A stretch of 64,000 bases of DNA from Candidatus Zixiibacteriota bacterium (GCA_029860345.1 JAOUBJ010000013.1:62001-126000); one strand, 5' to 3'; positions 9,272 to 19,004 are shown, counted from the stretch's first letter. The notes: generated from the letters alone by a model not told the origin. Numbers and translations are program-made.

Positions 9272-9299
9272 TTGCCAATTGTCCCCCGACCACTATATT
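9272..9299 (+). promoter_or_regulatory. Promoter of the riboflavin operon
   Basis: TTGCCA (9272-9277) and TATATT (9294-9299) are 16 bases apart. A transcript starting about 9306 would begin just before the FMN riboswitch at 9311, which supports the assignment. Confidence 0.65.
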
Positions 9300-9310
9300 T
9301 AGCCCAGTAA

Positions 9311-9428
9311 ATCTTCGGGGTGAGGTGGAATTCCTCGACCGGCGGTGAAAGCCCGCGAGCTGGAGATGACTCCGGCAGAGCCTGTGCAATCCAGGCGCCG
9401 ACGGCAATAGTCCGGAAGAGAGAAGATC
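9311..9428 (+). promoter_or_regulatory. FMN riboswitch (RFN element)
   Basis: The sequence matches the RFN consensus along its length: ATCTTCGGGGTGAGGTGGAA at the start, then ACCGGCGGTGAAAGCCCGCG, a variable stem, GCCGACGGCAATAGTCCGGA, and a closing GAGAAGAT that pairs with the opening ATCTTC (P1). It lies upstream of ribD and is followed by an intrinsic terminator at 9478-9502. The known class binds flavin mononucleotide and turns off riboflavin genes when FMN is plentiful. Confidence 0.96.
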
Positions 9429-9477
9429 AAAAACGATCACTGCTCTGGTGAGGCCGTGTTGTCGTGTCTCGCTCATA

Positions 9478-9502
9478 CCCCGAACTGCTTTGGGGATTTT
9501 TT
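9478..9502 (+). terminator. Riboswitch-linked attenuator whose U-tract abuts the ribD start
   Basis: CCCCGAA (9478-9484) pairs with TTTGGGG (9489-9495) around a CTGC loop, followed by A and six T residues (9497-9502). The GTG at 9503 follows at once. The GGGG of the 3' arm is also the only Shine-Dalgarno-like run for that GTG, so the hairpin could both end transcription and hide the ribosome-binding site. Confidence 0.75.
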
Positions 9503-10606
9503 GTGGCCGACCAAGTCGACCGGACACACATGGCAAGAGCCCTGCAACTGGCCGAGAAAGGCCGGGCCCGGACCAGACCGAATCCGATGGTTGGAGCCGT
9601 ACTGGTCAAGGGTGGGCGAGTCGTCGGGGAAGGTTATCACCGGGCCGCCGGTCGTGACCATGCTGAGATCGTCGCGATCAAGAGAGCCAAAAGGGCCGGC
9701 CGTGGCGCTACTCTTTATGTCTCACTGGAACCATGCTGCCATACCGGTAACACCGGCCCGTGCAGCGATGCAATCGTCAGGGCGGAAATCAGCAGAGTTG
9801 TCTACGCTGTCAAGGACCCTGATCCACGGGTCAGCGGCCGTGGCGCCCGAGCTTTGAGAAAGGCAGGCCTCGACGTGGTCGGCGGCGTCCTCAGTAAGCA
9901 GGCGCGGCTTCTGAACGAACAGTTTTTCGGATATCATGAAAACGGTCGACCCTATATAACTCTCAAGTATGCTCAAAGCCTCGACGGCCGTATCGCCACT
10001 TCAGCAGGTGACTCAAAATGGATCACCGGGCTTCAGGCGCGCAAGTTCGCCCACCGACTGCGGGCGGAAGCTGATGCCGTGCTGGTCGGCAGCGAGACGG
10101 TCAGGCAGGATGATCCGGCTTTGACGGTCCGGCATGTTCATGGGATCGACCCTTATCGCCTGGTGGTCACCTCAAGTTTGAAGCTACCTGGCCAATGCCG
10201 CCTGCTGACAGAGAATGACGACAGCCGAACGATAATCGCGGCAGCCACAAATCCCGGGCAACGAAGATGGAGTCAAAGCAACAATGGGAATCTCATATTC
10301 TGGCAGGTACGAAAAAGCCGCGATGGGCTCATCGACTTAGCGGACCTGGTACGGAAGGCGGACTTGTTCGGTCTCCGGTCCTTGTTGGTCGAGGGCGGCG
10401 CTCGTTTGGCGACCTCGTTCGTGAAGGCAGGGTTGGTCGATAAACTGGTGGTGATGACGGCGCCGACGGTTATCGGGCGCGGCGTCGATGCTATCGGTGA
10501 TCTTGACGTCAGGCGACTATGCGACGCCGTTGAGGTGGAGCAGGGATCGTTCACGATGTTGGGTCGCGACTCGGTATTCATCGGCTATCCCAGGAGGAGC
10601 GTGTAG
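9503..10606 (+). CDS. ribD: Bifunctional riboflavin biosynthesis protein RibD (deaminase/reductase)
   Basis: RibD deaminates the GTP-derived pyrimidine and then reduces its ribosyl side chain, the second and third steps of riboflavin synthesis. The 367 residues match the usual length. The N-terminal cytidine-deaminase-like domain has HAEIVAI and the zinc-binding PCCHTGNTGPC. The reductase domain begins near YITLKYAQSLDGRIATS. An upstream GTG at 9464 is in frame, but that start would place the terminator hairpin inside the gene; the GTG at 9503 gives the normal N-terminus (VADQVDRTHMARALQLAEKG) and has GGGG upstream. It is the first gene of an FMN-riboswitch-controlled operon; ribE follows after two bases. 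Confidence 0.95.
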   Translation: MADQVDRTHMARALQLAEKGRARTRPNPMVGAVLVKGGRVVGEGYHRAAGRDHAEIVAIKRAKRAGRGATLYVSLEPCCHTGNTGPCSDAIVRAEISRVVYAVKDPDPRVSGRGARALRKAGLDVVGGVLSKQARLLNEQFFGYHENGRPYITLKYAQSLDGRIATSAGDSKWITGLQARKFAHRLRAEADAVLVGSETVRQDDPALTVRHVHGIDPYRLVVTSSLKLPGQCRLLTENDDSRTIIAAATNPGQRRWSQSNNGNLIFWQVRKSRDGLIDLADLVRKADLFGLRSLLVEGGARLATSFVKAGLVDKLVVMTAPTVIGRGVDAIGDLDVRRLCDAVEVEQGSFTMLGRDSVFIGYPRRSV

Positions 10607-10608
10607 GC

Positions 10609-11244
10609 ATGTTCACCGGACTGATTGAATCCAAGGGCACTGTTCAAAAAATCACGTCTCGCGGCGATTACAAGGTTCTTGTTATCTCTTCAACAATTGA
10701 CACCGACCAGATCGTCATGGGCGAGTCGATTGCCTGCGACGGCGCCTGCCTGACCGTTGTGCATATCGAACGAGACAGTTTTGGCGTGGAAGCATCGACT
10801 GAGACGCAGACGCGAACCAAGGCTGAGCAGTACGTTCGTGGAACGGTGATCAATCTCGAACGAGCAGTCCGCATGGGTGATCGTCTGGGAGGGCATTTGG
10901 TGACCGGTCATATCGACGATGTGGGCAGGGTCGAGCATGTTCGTAGCGCCGGCCGGTCCATCGAACTGGCGGTCACTTTTGACCGCAAGTATGATCCTTT
11001 GGTGATCGAGAAGGGTTCCATCGCTATCGATGGTGTCTCGCTGACTGTCAATACGGCACAGCCGGGTCGCCTGAGCGTGAATCTGATACCCCATACCATC
11101 GGGGCAACGACGCTTGAGGAATTGCGAACGGGGGACAGGGTCAATCTGGAATTCGATATGATAGGAAAATATATTCTGAAGTCGGGCCGGAGTCATAAGC
11201 CATCGGCCCTTACGAAAGAGAAACTGATTGAAAGCGGATGGTAA
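10609..11244 (+). CDS. ribE: Riboflavin synthase alpha chain
   Basis: The enzyme dismutates two molecules of 6,7-dimethyl-8-ribityllumazine to riboflavin. The 211-residue protein starts with the hallmark [10 protein letters not shown] and contains the two tandem lumazine-binding repeats of the family; the first has [13 protein letters not shown] and the second has [27 protein letters not shown] links them. The ATG lies two bases after the ribD stop, with AGGAG just upstream within the end of ribD. Some nomenclatures call this gene ribC. Confidence 0.96.
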   Translation: MFTGLIESKGTVQKITSRGDYKVLVISSTIDTDQIVMGESIACDGACLTVVHIERDSFGVEASTETQTRTKAEQYVRGTVINLERAVRMGDRLGGHLVTGHIDDVGRVEHVRSAGRSIELAVTFDRKYDPLVIEKGSIAIDGVSLTVNTAQPGRLSVNLIPHTIGATTLEELRTGDRVNLEFDMIGKYILKSGRSHKPSALTKEKLIESGW

Positions 11245-11245
11245 G

Positions 11246-12466
11246 ATGAACAACGACGAACCAATTGTCCTGAACAAGATAACAGAAGCGATAGACGACA
11301 TCAAAGCCGGTAAGTTCGTGGTCGTGGTTGATGATGAAGATCGTGAAAACGAAGGTGATCTCATCATGGCGGCCGACAAGATCACACCGGAGCATGTTAA
11401 TTTCATGGCCAAGCATGGTCGTGGTCTGGTGTGCGTGTGCATGACTACCGAACGGATCGATCAACTCGAATTGCATCCGATGGTAAAGCAGAACACGGCC
11501 CTCCTTGGTACGCGCTTCACCGTTTCCGTTGACGCCATTAAGGATACCACTACCGGCATCTCCGCCTTCGATCGCGCCCAGACGATCAAGGTGCTGGCCG
11601 ACGATTCAACACGACCCACCGACCTGGCCCGACCGGGACACATTTTCCCCATCCGGGCGCTCAAGGGAGGCGTTCTCACCCGAGCCGGGCACACCGAAGC
11701 ATCGACCGACCTCGCCCGGCTGGCCGGCCTGACGCCGGTTGCCGTTTTGTGTGAGATCATGGATGATGACGGCAATATGGCCCGCTTACCGCGTTTGAAG
11801 AAGCTGTGCGACGAACACGACTTCAAGCTAATCTCTATTCGCGACCTGATTGCGTATCGCCTGCGCCACGAAAACCTGATTGACAAAGTCGAGACTGTCA
11901 ACCTGCCGACCGACTACGGCGAATTCAAATTGCATCTTTATAAATCCGAGACCGACGACCATCATCATCTGGCTCTGACCAAAGGTGATGTTGCTGGAGC
12001 CAAGAATGTGCTGGTACGTGTTCATTCCAGTTGCCTGACCGGTGATGTCTTTGCCAGTCGTCGCTGCGACTGCGGCAGTCAGCTTCACAGCGCCATGCAG
12101 GCTGTGGAAGATGAAGGCTGTGGTGTGATCCTGTACATGAGACAGGAGGGTCGCGGGATCGGCCTGGTCAACAAGATACTTGCCTACAAATTGCAGGAGG
12201 CGGGACGCGACACGGTCGAAGCCAATGAAGAACTGGGATTCGAGGCCGACCTGCGCGACTACGGCATCGGTGCGCAGATTCTGGTAGACCTCGGTCTGTC
12301 TTCAATCAGGCTTTTGACCAACAATCCCCGCAAGGTGATCGGTTTACAGGGGTATGGCCTTGAGATCACAGAGCGCATGCAGTTGGAGGCCAAAGCATTG
12401 CCGTCCAACCAGGCGTACTTGGAAACGAAACGAGACAAACTGGGCCATCTGCTCAATCTCAAATAG
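11246..12466 (+). CDS. ribBA: Bifunctional 3,4-dihydroxy-2-butanone 4-phosphate synthase / GTP cyclohydrolase II
   Basis: The 406-residue fusion supplies both precursors of riboflavin. The N-terminal RibB half shows [19 protein letters not shown] and [14 protein letters not shown]. The C-terminal RibA half has the zinc cysteines in [19 protein letters not shown] and the catalytic [10 protein letters not shown]. The ATG at 11246 is two bases past the ribE stop; a TTG 18 bases upstream is in frame but lies inside ribE and adds residues not typical of the family. Both halves keep their motifs, so both activities are expected. Confidence 0.96.
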   Translation: MNNDEPIVLNKITEAIDDIKAGKFVVVVDDEDRENEGDLIMAADKITPEHVNFMAKHGRGLVCVCMTTERIDQLELHPMVKQNTALLGTRFTVSVDAIKDTTTGISAFDRAQTIKVLADDSTRPTDLARPGHIFPIRALKGGVLTRAGHTEASTDLARLAGLTPVAVLCEIMDDDGNMARLPRLKKLCDEHDFKLISIRDLIAYRLRHENLIDKVETVNLPTDYGEFKLHLYKSETDDHHHLALTKGDVAGAKNVLVRVHSSCLTGDVFASRRCDCGSQLHSAMQAVEDEGCGVILYMRQEGRGIGLVNKILAYKLQEAGRDTVEANEELGFEADLRDYGIGAQILVDLGLSSIRLLTNNPRKVIGLQGYGLEITERMQLEAKALPSNQAYLETKRDKLGHLLNLK

Positions 12467-12479
12467 GCAGGAGTATAGT

Positions 12480-12950
12480 ATGACTCATCAAGTATTCGAA
12501 GGCAAATTGGACGCGGCCGGGTTGCGCGTCGGAGTTATCGTCGGACGGTTTAATCATTTTCTCACCGACAAGCTTTTAGATGGAGCGATGGATTGTCTGA
12601 AGAGGCACGGATGTACTGAAACGGATCTGGCCGTTGCATACGTTCCCGGCGCTTTTGAGATACCGTATGTCGCCGCTCGCCTGGCCAATAGCGGTAGATA
12701 TGACGCCGTCATCTGTCTGGGTGCGGTCATTCGTGGTGACACGCCGCACTTTGATTATATCGCCAACGAGTCGGCCAAGGGGATCGCTCGAATTGCATTG
12801 GACACGGGCCTGCCGGTCGTCTACGGCATGGTAACGGCCGACACTCTTGAGCAGGCCATCGAACGGGCCGGCACCAAGGCGGGCAATAAAGGCTGGGATG
12901 CCGCCGAAAGCGCTATCGAGATGGTCAACCTGTATCGGGCCATGGACTGA
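12480..12950 (+). CDS. ribH: 6,7-dimethyl-8-ribityllumazine synthase
   Basis: RibH condenses the RibA/RibD product with dihydroxybutanone phosphate to give the lumazine used by RibE. The 156-residue protein has the family landmarks [42 protein letters not shown] and [14 protein letters not shown]. The ATG at 12480 follows a CAGGAG ribosome-binding site by five to six bases. The enzyme usually assembles into pentamers or 60-mer capsids. It ends two bases before nusB. Confidence 0.96.
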   Translation: MTHQVFEGKLDAAGLRVGVIVGRFNHFLTDKLLDGAMDCLKRHGCTETDLAVAYVPGAFEIPYVAARLANSGRYDAVICLGAVIRGDTPHFDYIANESAKGIARIALDTGLPVVYGMVTADTLEQAIERAGTKAGNKGWDAAESAIEMVNLYRAMD

Positions 12951-12952
12951 GC

Positions 12953-13378
12953 ATGTCTCAATCACCTCGCAGCCTGGCGCGCGAACTTGTCCTGCAGGCG
13001 CTGTACGCAGTCGAGTGCGGAGATGCATCCCCGGACGACGACCTGTTCGACATCGGCGTCGAGGACTCACCGCCGCCCCGCGCCATAGACTATGCCCGTA
13101 AACTGTTTGAATTGGTGCAATCGAACTCAGGCCAGGCCGATCAGCATATAAGCAGTCTGGCCACCAACTGGGATATCGACCGGATGGCTATAGTTGACCG
13201 TAACATCCTGAGGTTGGCCATTATTGAGCTGGACCACATGGTCGACGTGCCGGTCAAGGTAGTCCTCAACGAGGCAATCGAGTTGGCCAAGAAATTCTCG
13301 ACCGTCGAAAGCTCAGGTTTTGTGAACGGGATTCTCGACCAGTATGTAAAAGGGATGGAAAACGCCGACCGAACGTGA
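12953..13378 (+). CDS. nusB: Transcription antitermination factor NusB
   Basis: The 141-residue, all-helical protein has the NusB pattern: RSLARELVLQALYAVE near the start, and the C-terminal half MAIVDRNILRLAIIEL, VVLNEAIELAKKFS and FVNGILDQYVK. NusB works with NusE (ribosomal protein S10) at boxA sites to keep RNA polymerase from stopping early, mainly on rRNA operons. Linkage ribH-nusB is widespread in bacteria. It is the last gene of the riboswitch-controlled operon; a palindromic repeat follows. Confidence 0.94.
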   Translation: MSQSPRSLARELVLQALYAVECGDASPDDDLFDIGVEDSPPPRAIDYARKLFELVQSNSGQADQHISSLATNWDIDRMAIVDRNILRLAIIELDHMVDVPVKVVLNEAIELAKKFSTVESSGFVNGILDQYVKGMENADRT

Positions 13379-13400
13379 GGGTTTGCCGACAAGTCGGTTC

Positions 13401-13503
13401 TTCGCGCTTCGCGCGTTCATATTGTCATGCTGAGCGCAGTCGAAGCATACACCGATGACTGAGAATGGACGGTACCCCACCCAGAGGCTTTGCGGCGGGT
13501 GGG
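13401..13503. repeat. Intergenic palindromic repeats after nusB
   Basis: The region contains CGCGCTTCGCGCG, then the palindromic GTCATGCTGAGCGCAGTCGA type element at 13424-13448, then a 32-nt element at 13472-13503 that recurs in reverse at 42494-42525 with one mismatch. The last element has CCCACCC and GGGTGGG arms followed by TTTCCTTT, so it may also end the riboflavin operon transcript. Confidence 0.7.
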
Positions 13504-13545
13504 TTTCCTTTGCACTCGGTCCAGGCTTAGAAACAACGGAATGAC

Positions 13546-14556
13546 ATGAATATCTATATTCTATACGAGAACGCCGACTGGATGATACCTCTCAGGCGAG
13601 AGTTGGAACGGGCTGAGCTTCCATATAAAGAGTGGTTTATACAAGACGGTTACGTTGATCTGATGTGTGAGCCGCCACCGGGCCTGTTCATAAACCGGAT
13701 CAGTCCCTCTTCTCACACCCGCGGTCACGGCAACAGCATAGATTTCACCCGAGAGTTACTGGCATGGCTTGAAAGTTACGGGCGCCGGGTGATTAACGGC
13801 AGTCGTGCTTTCGCCATGGAAACCAGCAAGGTGGGCCAATATGCCACGTTGAGAAAGGCCAATCTGCGAACACCAAGGACCATTGCCGTCTCCGGAAACC
13901 AGGAGGACCTGAGGGAGGCCGGCGCCGCTATGTCCCTGCCGTTTATTACCAAGCACAATTGCGGGGGAAAGGGGCTTGGCGTGAAGCTCTTTCGAAGTCG
14001 GGATGCTTTCGAAGAATTCGTCGCTAACGGCGATTACGAGAAGCCGGTCGACAACATAATGCTCCTCCAGGAATACATCGTGGCTCCCCAGCCGTTCATA
14101 ACGCGGGTGGAGATTGTCGGGGAGGAATTTCTTTATGCCGTCAAAGTTGATACCAGTCGGGGCTTTGAGCTCTGCCCCGCGGAAAGTTGCGAGATCGGCG
14201 ACGCTTTTTGTCCAACCTCTGATGCCGAAGAGCCGGCCACAGTTGACCGGCAGACGCTGTTTTCGCTTCGCGAGGGATTTGATGATCCTATTATCGATCA
14301 ATACATATCGGTCATGCGTGAGAATAAAATCGACGTTGCGGGTTTCGAGTTTATCGAGGATGCCCAGGGTAATAAGTACACATACGACATAAACGGCACC
14401 ACCAACTACTCGCCGGCCGTCGAAAGCCGCCACGGCCTGAACGGCATGGCCGCGATCGTTCAACTGGCAGCCGGGGCATTGCGGGCAGTTCAGACCGACG
14501 AGAGGAATGAACCGGCGGGTGCCGAATGCGGGTATAAGTTTCGCGAGCAGTTGTAG
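13546..14556 (+). CDS. ATP-grasp family ligase, RimK-like, substrate unknown
   Basis: The 336-residue protein has an ATP-grasp layout. It starts with a small Rossmann-like domain (MNIYILYENADWMIPLRREL). The ATP-binding part includes LPFITKHNCGGKGLGVKLF, where the lysine and glycine-rich loop contact ATP, and LLQEYIVAPQPFITRVEIVG. The metal-binding end is VAGFEFIEDAQGNKYTYDIN followed by GTTNYSP, with the usual E...D-N residues. RimK-type enzymes join an amino acid or amine to a carboxylate. The gene stands alone, with its own 5' region, so the substrate cannot be inferred. It ends well before the glycan locus. Confidence 0.8.
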   Translation: MNIYILYENADWMIPLRRELERAELPYKEWFIQDGYVDLMCEPPPGLFINRISPSSHTRGHGNSIDFTRELLAWLESYGRRVINGSRAFAMETSKVGQYATLRKANLRTPRTIAVSGNQEDLREAGAAMSLPFITKHNCGGKGLGVKLFRSRDAFEEFVANGDYEKPVDNIMLLQEYIVAPQPFITRVEIVGEEFLYAVKVDTSRGFELCPAESCEIGDAFCPTSDAEEPATVDRQTLFSLREGFDDPIIDQYISVMRENKIDVAGFEFIEDAQGNKYTYDINGTTNYSPAVESRHGLNGMAAIVQLAAGALRAVQTDERNEPAGAECGYKFREQL

Positions 14557-14666
14557 CAAGGAGGCGTCCGGCGGTGTCCTCTTGACTTAACCCCGATGGC
14601 GGCCTCTGTTCCGGGCCTTTTTGGCGGCCGGGCAATCGGGGTAATTCCCGGCCCCGCAAAACAAAC

Positions 14667-14694
14667 TTTACACGATCTGAAAAACTACTATATT
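14667..14694 (+). promoter_or_regulatory. Promoter of the surface-glycan operon
   Basis: TTTACA at 14667-14672 and TATATT at 14689-14694 are 16 bases apart, about 80 bases upstream of the first gene. Just before it, around 14590-14643, CCCCGAT and ATCGGGG flank a GGCCGCC-type inverted repeat that could end the preceding transcript. Confidence 0.55.
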
Positions 14695-14772
14695 TCACCG
14701 CTCTGACATATCCCGTTCGGTCCCCAGACGCGCTGGCGGATAGTACACCGAAGGCGGGACCGGAAAGCGCAG

Positions 14773-17700
14773 ATGAAACTATACTTCGACCAACATCTCG
14801 ATAAAGTCAATCTAACGGTGGGCATTGGAGTCTGGGCGGTGGTGATGCTTGTGTACTGGCTCACCAAAGCGGCCACCATGTCGTTCTGGGATTGCGGCGA
14901 GTTCATCACGGCCGCCTACCGACTGGCCATTCCGCATCCACCCGGGTCGCCGCTCTATATAACGGTCGGGAGAATTTTCTCACTCATACCGGTCTCGGCC
15001 GACATTGGCGTGAGACTTAACTTCCTGTCCGGTTTCTGTTCTGCTTTCACCGCCTTGTTCTGCTATCTGTCGGCGGTGCGCATACTAAGGCATTGGTTCG
15101 TTGAACAGACCAGCCGCTTCTCACGCCTGCTGGTTTATGGTGGCGCGGTCTCGGGAGCGCTTTTTGCCGCTTTCAGCCTGACCAACTGGACCAATTCTAT
15201 CGAGGCCGAGGTCTATGGCATGGCCATGATGATCACCACCGGAATTCTCTGGCTGACCCTGGTCTACTTGAACAAGCGGGGAAGTCTGACCGCTGAACGG
15301 ATAATGTTGATGATCGTCTTTGCGGCTTTTCTGGGTATCGGCGTGCACATGACGACATTCATTATCCTGCCGGTGGCTGCTCTGTTGTTTGTCATACAAA
15401 AGGACGCCCCGGCTTCAGCCTGGTTCGGTATGGCGCTGTTCTTCGTTGTCGAGTTGTATATGATATTCGCGTTGTCTTCGAGGCCCGGTGAGATACCGTT
15501 TTTCCTTCCGGTTGTAATTGTTTTTGTATTTTACCTGTTCTATATCTTTTCATTTGACAAGATTCCCGCGCCGTTTCTCTATCTGGCCTTGGGATTCCTG
15601 ATTAGCGTAGCGCCGATTTACGTTCAAGGACTGTTAGCCATCACCACCGCGGGCGGCGCTGCAATTGACGACCCTGGCGGGGTCCTCGGCATCGCCGGGC
15701 TGATCGGCCAGATCGCTTTTGGCCTGGTAGTTTTGTATGGGCTGTTTTGTCTTGTCAAGTACCGATCTCCGGGCATGGCCAAAGACGTTCGGGCTCATTA
15801 CAAAATGCAGGCGTGGTTCATTTTGGCTGCGGCCTTGATGGTTTTCGTCTTGTATCTGCCAAAAGGATACCTTGCATTCTTACTGCTGTCGGCCCTTGCT
15901 CTGATCGTCCTGATAGTCTACCAGGCGCGCCAGATCAACTGGCCTATTCTTGTCGCCCTGGTCAGTATCTCAACCGTGGTGATTGGTCTGGAGTTGTTTT
16001 TCTATGCCGTGCCCATCGGTGCTTGCGGCATCCTGGTGCTGGGGTTTGCTCTCAAAATGGAGCGTTGGAAATCGGCTCTAATGATTCTGGTCGTGGCCGC
16101 GCTCGGTTTTTCCATCAACTTGTTCGTCCCGATAAGGTCGTCGCAGGACCCCTATCTGGACGAAAACAAACCTTCCGACAGTTACCAGGCAACGATCAAC
16201 TTCCTCGAACGCAAACAGTACGGTTCGATGGGTATGGTGGAACGGATGTTCAGCCGCCGCGCCGAATGGAGCCATCAGTTCGGGGTGTACCGCCGAATGG
16301 GATTCTGGAACTTCTTCCATCAACAATATGGTTTAACCGGACCCAGGTTCGTGATCCTGTTTCTGTTGGGTCTGTTCGGTCTCTGGGAGATTGTGCGTCG
16401 ACGTCCGGCGGTCGGGCTGCCGTTTACGGTCTTGCTCTTATTGAGCACGGTGGGGCTGGTGTTGTACATGAATTTTGCGGACGGCACGCGCATGCTGTCA
16501 AACGGATCCGATTACATTGAAGTGCGCGAGCGCGATTATTTTTTCACGCCGGGGTTTATACTCTTCGGCGTGGCTATCGGTTTCGGCATTGCGATTATCC
16601 TGGAGTACCTCAGGGAGGGGGTCAGGAAGTACTCGACCGCGCTCCGCCGGATAATTATAGTGGTGCCCAGTCTGGTGCTGCTGCTGCTGCCGTTAATCGC
16701 CCTCAAGGTCAACTACAACAAGTGCGACCGGTCGCGCGATTACATGCCCTGGGACTATGCCTGGAACCTTCTTGACAGCGCCGAAAAAAACGCGGTCCTG
16801 TTTACAAATGGTGACAACGACACTTTTCCACTTTGGTGCATGCAGGGAGTCTACGGAATTCGCACCGATGTAACCGTTGTCTGTCTGGCCCTGGCCAATA
16901 CCAAATGGTATATTAAACAATTGCAGACCACTATGGGTCTCGATTTGGGCTGGAGTGAAGAACACATCGATTCGCTGCGACCGTTCCATATTCCGGACAG
17001 TATGACGCTGGCTCAGCGTAGTCAGTATGTCGACAAGTCGGTTTTTGGATTCCTCGGAGTGTCGGACACTGAGATGGACAGTCTCTACGCAGAAGGCGTA
17101 CCGTATGGCGCAACTTTTCGCTTCAGTAATATGGTCCAGGATAAGGTTCTTTATCTATACCAGGGCAAACGACCGATCAATTATGCTGTGTCGATGGGCG
17201 GCGGGACACGCTACCATCTCGGTCGGCCGATAGATTCGAGGCTTTCGCTCGACGGTATGATGTGGCGACTGAACGCAACCAGTCCGGGCCGCCACACCGA
17301 CGTTGATGCTTCGCTTGATTTCTTCACCGGTGAAGATCGGTTTCAGGCACGCGGCGTGAACGATCCAACAATACACAAAAACGAAACGACACGTCGTCTC
17401 ACCAGCAATTACGCCAATGGTTTTCTGATGGTGGCTGACTCGCTACGAACCCGAGGTGACCTCGAACGGGCACAGGCATTGATGGAGAGGGCTGTCAATC
17501 TCATCCCATACTCGGGAGACGCCGTGGAGACTCTGGCTCAATTGTACGCCCAACAGGGAATGATAGCGCCCTTGACTGCCCTGATCGAGAATGCCCAGGC
17601 CGGCGACAAGAACTGGTTGCTGATTCTGTTGGCTCGGGCCCATCGTTTTCACGACATGAACGCAGATGCCGAGCGTATTCTGTCGCCCATGCTTTTGTCG

Positions 17701-17892
17701 AACCCCAGGAACCGACCGGCTTTCGATGAGATGTTGCGGCTCTACTTCGAGACCAAGCAACCCGGCAAAATGGAAGAACTGATGGAACGATGGCTGGTCC
17801 AGAATCCCAATGACGCACGAATCCGGGCCATGCTCAAAGAGCTTCGCAAGCAAGGTCGTCGACCCACTCCAACCGAGCAAGACAGTCAATGA
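14773..17892 (+). CDS. DUF2723 multi-pass membrane protein with C-terminal TPR-like region
   Basis: This is a 1039-residue inner-membrane protein. The N-terminal part matches the DUF2723 family: MSFWDCGEFITAAYRLAIPH followed by PPGSPLY, a loop with conserved acids resembling the first periplasmic loop of GT-C glycosyltransferases. Some 16-18 hydrophobic segments follow up to about residue 640. Next comes a periplasmic region (FTNGDNDTFPLWCMQ, typical of the family) and, after residue 880, helical repeats that look like tetratricopeptide repeats. The family is proposed to transfer sugars from lipid carriers to proteins, but this is not settled. The stop overlaps the next start (ATGA at 17889). 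Confidence 0.85.
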   Translation: MKLYFDQHLDKVNLTVGIGVWAVVMLVYWLTKAATMSFWDCGEFITAAYRLAIPHPPGSPLYITVGRIFSLIPVSADIGVRLNFLSGFCSAFTALFCYLSAVRILRHWFVEQTSRFSRLLVYGGAVSGALFAAFSLTNWTNSIEAEVYGMAMMITTGILWLTLVYLNKRGSLTAERIMLMIVFAAFLGIGVHMTTFIILPVAALLFVIQKDAPASAWFGMALFFVVELYMIFALSSRPGEIPFFLPVVIVFVFYLFYIFSFDKIPAPFLYLALGFLISVAPIYVQGLLAITTAGGAAIDDPGGVLGIAGLIGQIAFGLVVLYGLFCLVKYRSPGMAKDVRAHYKMQAWFILAAALMVFVLYLPKGYLAFLLLSALALIVLIVYQARQINWPILVALVSISTVVIGLELFFYAVPIGACGILVLGFALKMERWKSALMILVVAALGFSINLFVPIRSSQDPYLDENKPSDSYQATINFLERKQYGSMGMVERMFSRRAEWSHQFGVYRRMGFWNFFHQQYGLTGPRFVILFLLGLFGLWEIVRRRPAVGLPFTVLLLLSTVGLVLYMNFADGTRMLSNGSDYIEVRERDYFFTPGFILFGVAIGFGIAIILEYLREGVRKYSTALRRIIIVVPSLVLLLLPLIALKVNYNKCDRSRDYMPWDYAWNLLDSAEKNAVLFTNGDNDTFPLWCMQGVYGIRTDVTVVCLALANTKWYIKQLQTTMGLDLGWSEEHIDSLRPFHIPDSMTLAQRSQYVDKSVFGFLGVSDTEMDSLYAEGVPYGATFRFSNMVQDKVLYLYQGKRPINYAVSMGGGTRYHLGRPIDSRLSLDGMMWRLNATSPGRHTDVDASLDFFTGEDRFQARGVNDPTIHKNETTRRLTSNYANGFLMVADSLRTRGDLERAQALMERAVNLIPYSGDAVETLAQLYAQQGMIAPLTALIENAQAGDKNWLLILLARAHRFHDMNADAERILSPMLLSNPRNRPAFDEMLRLYFETKQPGKMEELMERWLVQNPNDARIRAMLKELRKQGRRPTPTEQDSQ

Positions 17893-19004
17893 GAATCCTG
17901 GCATTGAATTGGAACGATCTCATGAACCCATATTCAGGCGGGGCTGAGGTTCATCTCGAAGAATTGTTGAGGCGCCTGGTCAAAGCCGGTCATCAAGTGA
18001 CGTTGTTCTGCTCCGGATTCAAGAACTGTTTGCCGGAAGAATCCGTTGAGGGCATTCGGATCGTGCGGCGAGGCAATCGCTTCAATTTTAATCTGGTCGC
18101 GCCGTTTTATCTCAGGCGCCTGGTTAAGGAAAACGAATTCGATATTCTCGTTGAAGATATCAATAAGATACCCTTCTATACGCCGTGGTATTTGAAACTC
18201 AAGACCCTGGTGGTGGTGCCGCATCTGTTTGCGACCACCGTCTTTCATGAGATTAACTTCGTGCTCGGAACCTACATCTATCTGGCCGAACGTCCACTGA
18301 TACACGTCTATCGGGGCTTGCCTTTCAACGTCATCTCCGAATCGACCGCCGACGATATGGTCGAACGTGGCATTCCGCGAGAAGACATTTCGGTGGTGCA
18401 CTGCGGTATCGACCGTGACTGCTACACCCCCGATAGCTCGGTACCAAAGTATACCGATCCGACTGTTCTCTATCTGGGTCGAATCAAGAAGTACAAGTCG
18501 GTGCAACACCTACTGCGCGCCCTCATGATAGTAAAAGAAAAAGTGCCTGCCGCTCGCCTGAAGATCGTCGGTACCGGCGACTATCTGCCCCACTTGAAAT
18601 CGTTGGCGGCTTCTTTGGGTTGCCACGACGACGTTGACTTCCCGGGTTTCGTTTCGCAGGAAGAGAAAGTAGAGATTCTCAGGCGTTCTCACGTGGCGGT
18701 GTTGCCGAGTTTGAAAGAAGGTTGGGGATTGACCAATATTGAAGCCAACTCAGTAGGCACCACCGTTGTTGCGGCCGATTCGCCCGGGCTGCGGGATTCG
18801 GTGCGTGACGGCCGGACCGGCTTCCTCTACGAGTATGGAAACATCGAACAGTTGGCCGACAGACTCCTGAAGGTACTTACCGACGACGATCTCCGCGCCC
18901 GGCTCGAAGGTGGCGGCCTTGAGTGGGCCGATGAGTTCAATTGGGACCATGCCGCCGTGAAATTCGAACAATTGCTGATCGATACTGTGGGGAGTAAGGC
19001 ATGA
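17889..19004 (+). CDS. Glycosyltransferase family 4
   Basis: The 371-residue GT-B enzyme starts MRILALNWNDLMNPYSGGAE, the usual first strand and glycine loop of GT4 enzymes. The C-terminal donor-binding domain has VLYLGRIKKYKSVQHLLRAL, then LPSLKEGWGLTNIEANSVGT, the conserved E-x7-E element region. It would transfer an activated sugar to a lipid- or glycan-linked acceptor at the cytoplasmic side of the membrane. The start overlaps the upstream stop and its own stop overlaps the next start (19001-19004), so three genes are translationally coupled. Confidence 0.9.
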   Translation: MRILALNWNDLMNPYSGGAEVHLEELLRRLVKAGHQVTLFCSGFKNCLPEESVEGIRIVRRGNRFNFNLVAPFYLRRLVKENEFDILVEDINKIPFYTPWYLKLKTLVVVPHLFATTVFHEINFVLGTYIYLAERPLIHVYRGLPFNVISESTADDMVERGIPREDISVVHCGIDRDCYTPDSSVPKYTDPTVLYLGRIKKYKSVQHLLRALMIVKEKVPAARLKIVGTGDYLPHLKSLAASLGCHDDVDFPGFVSQEEKVEILRRSHVAVLPSLKEGWGLTNIEANSVGTTVVAADSPGLRDSVRDGRTGFLYEYGNIEQLADRLLKVLTDDDLRARLEGGGLEWADEFNWDHAAVKFEQLLIDTVGSKA

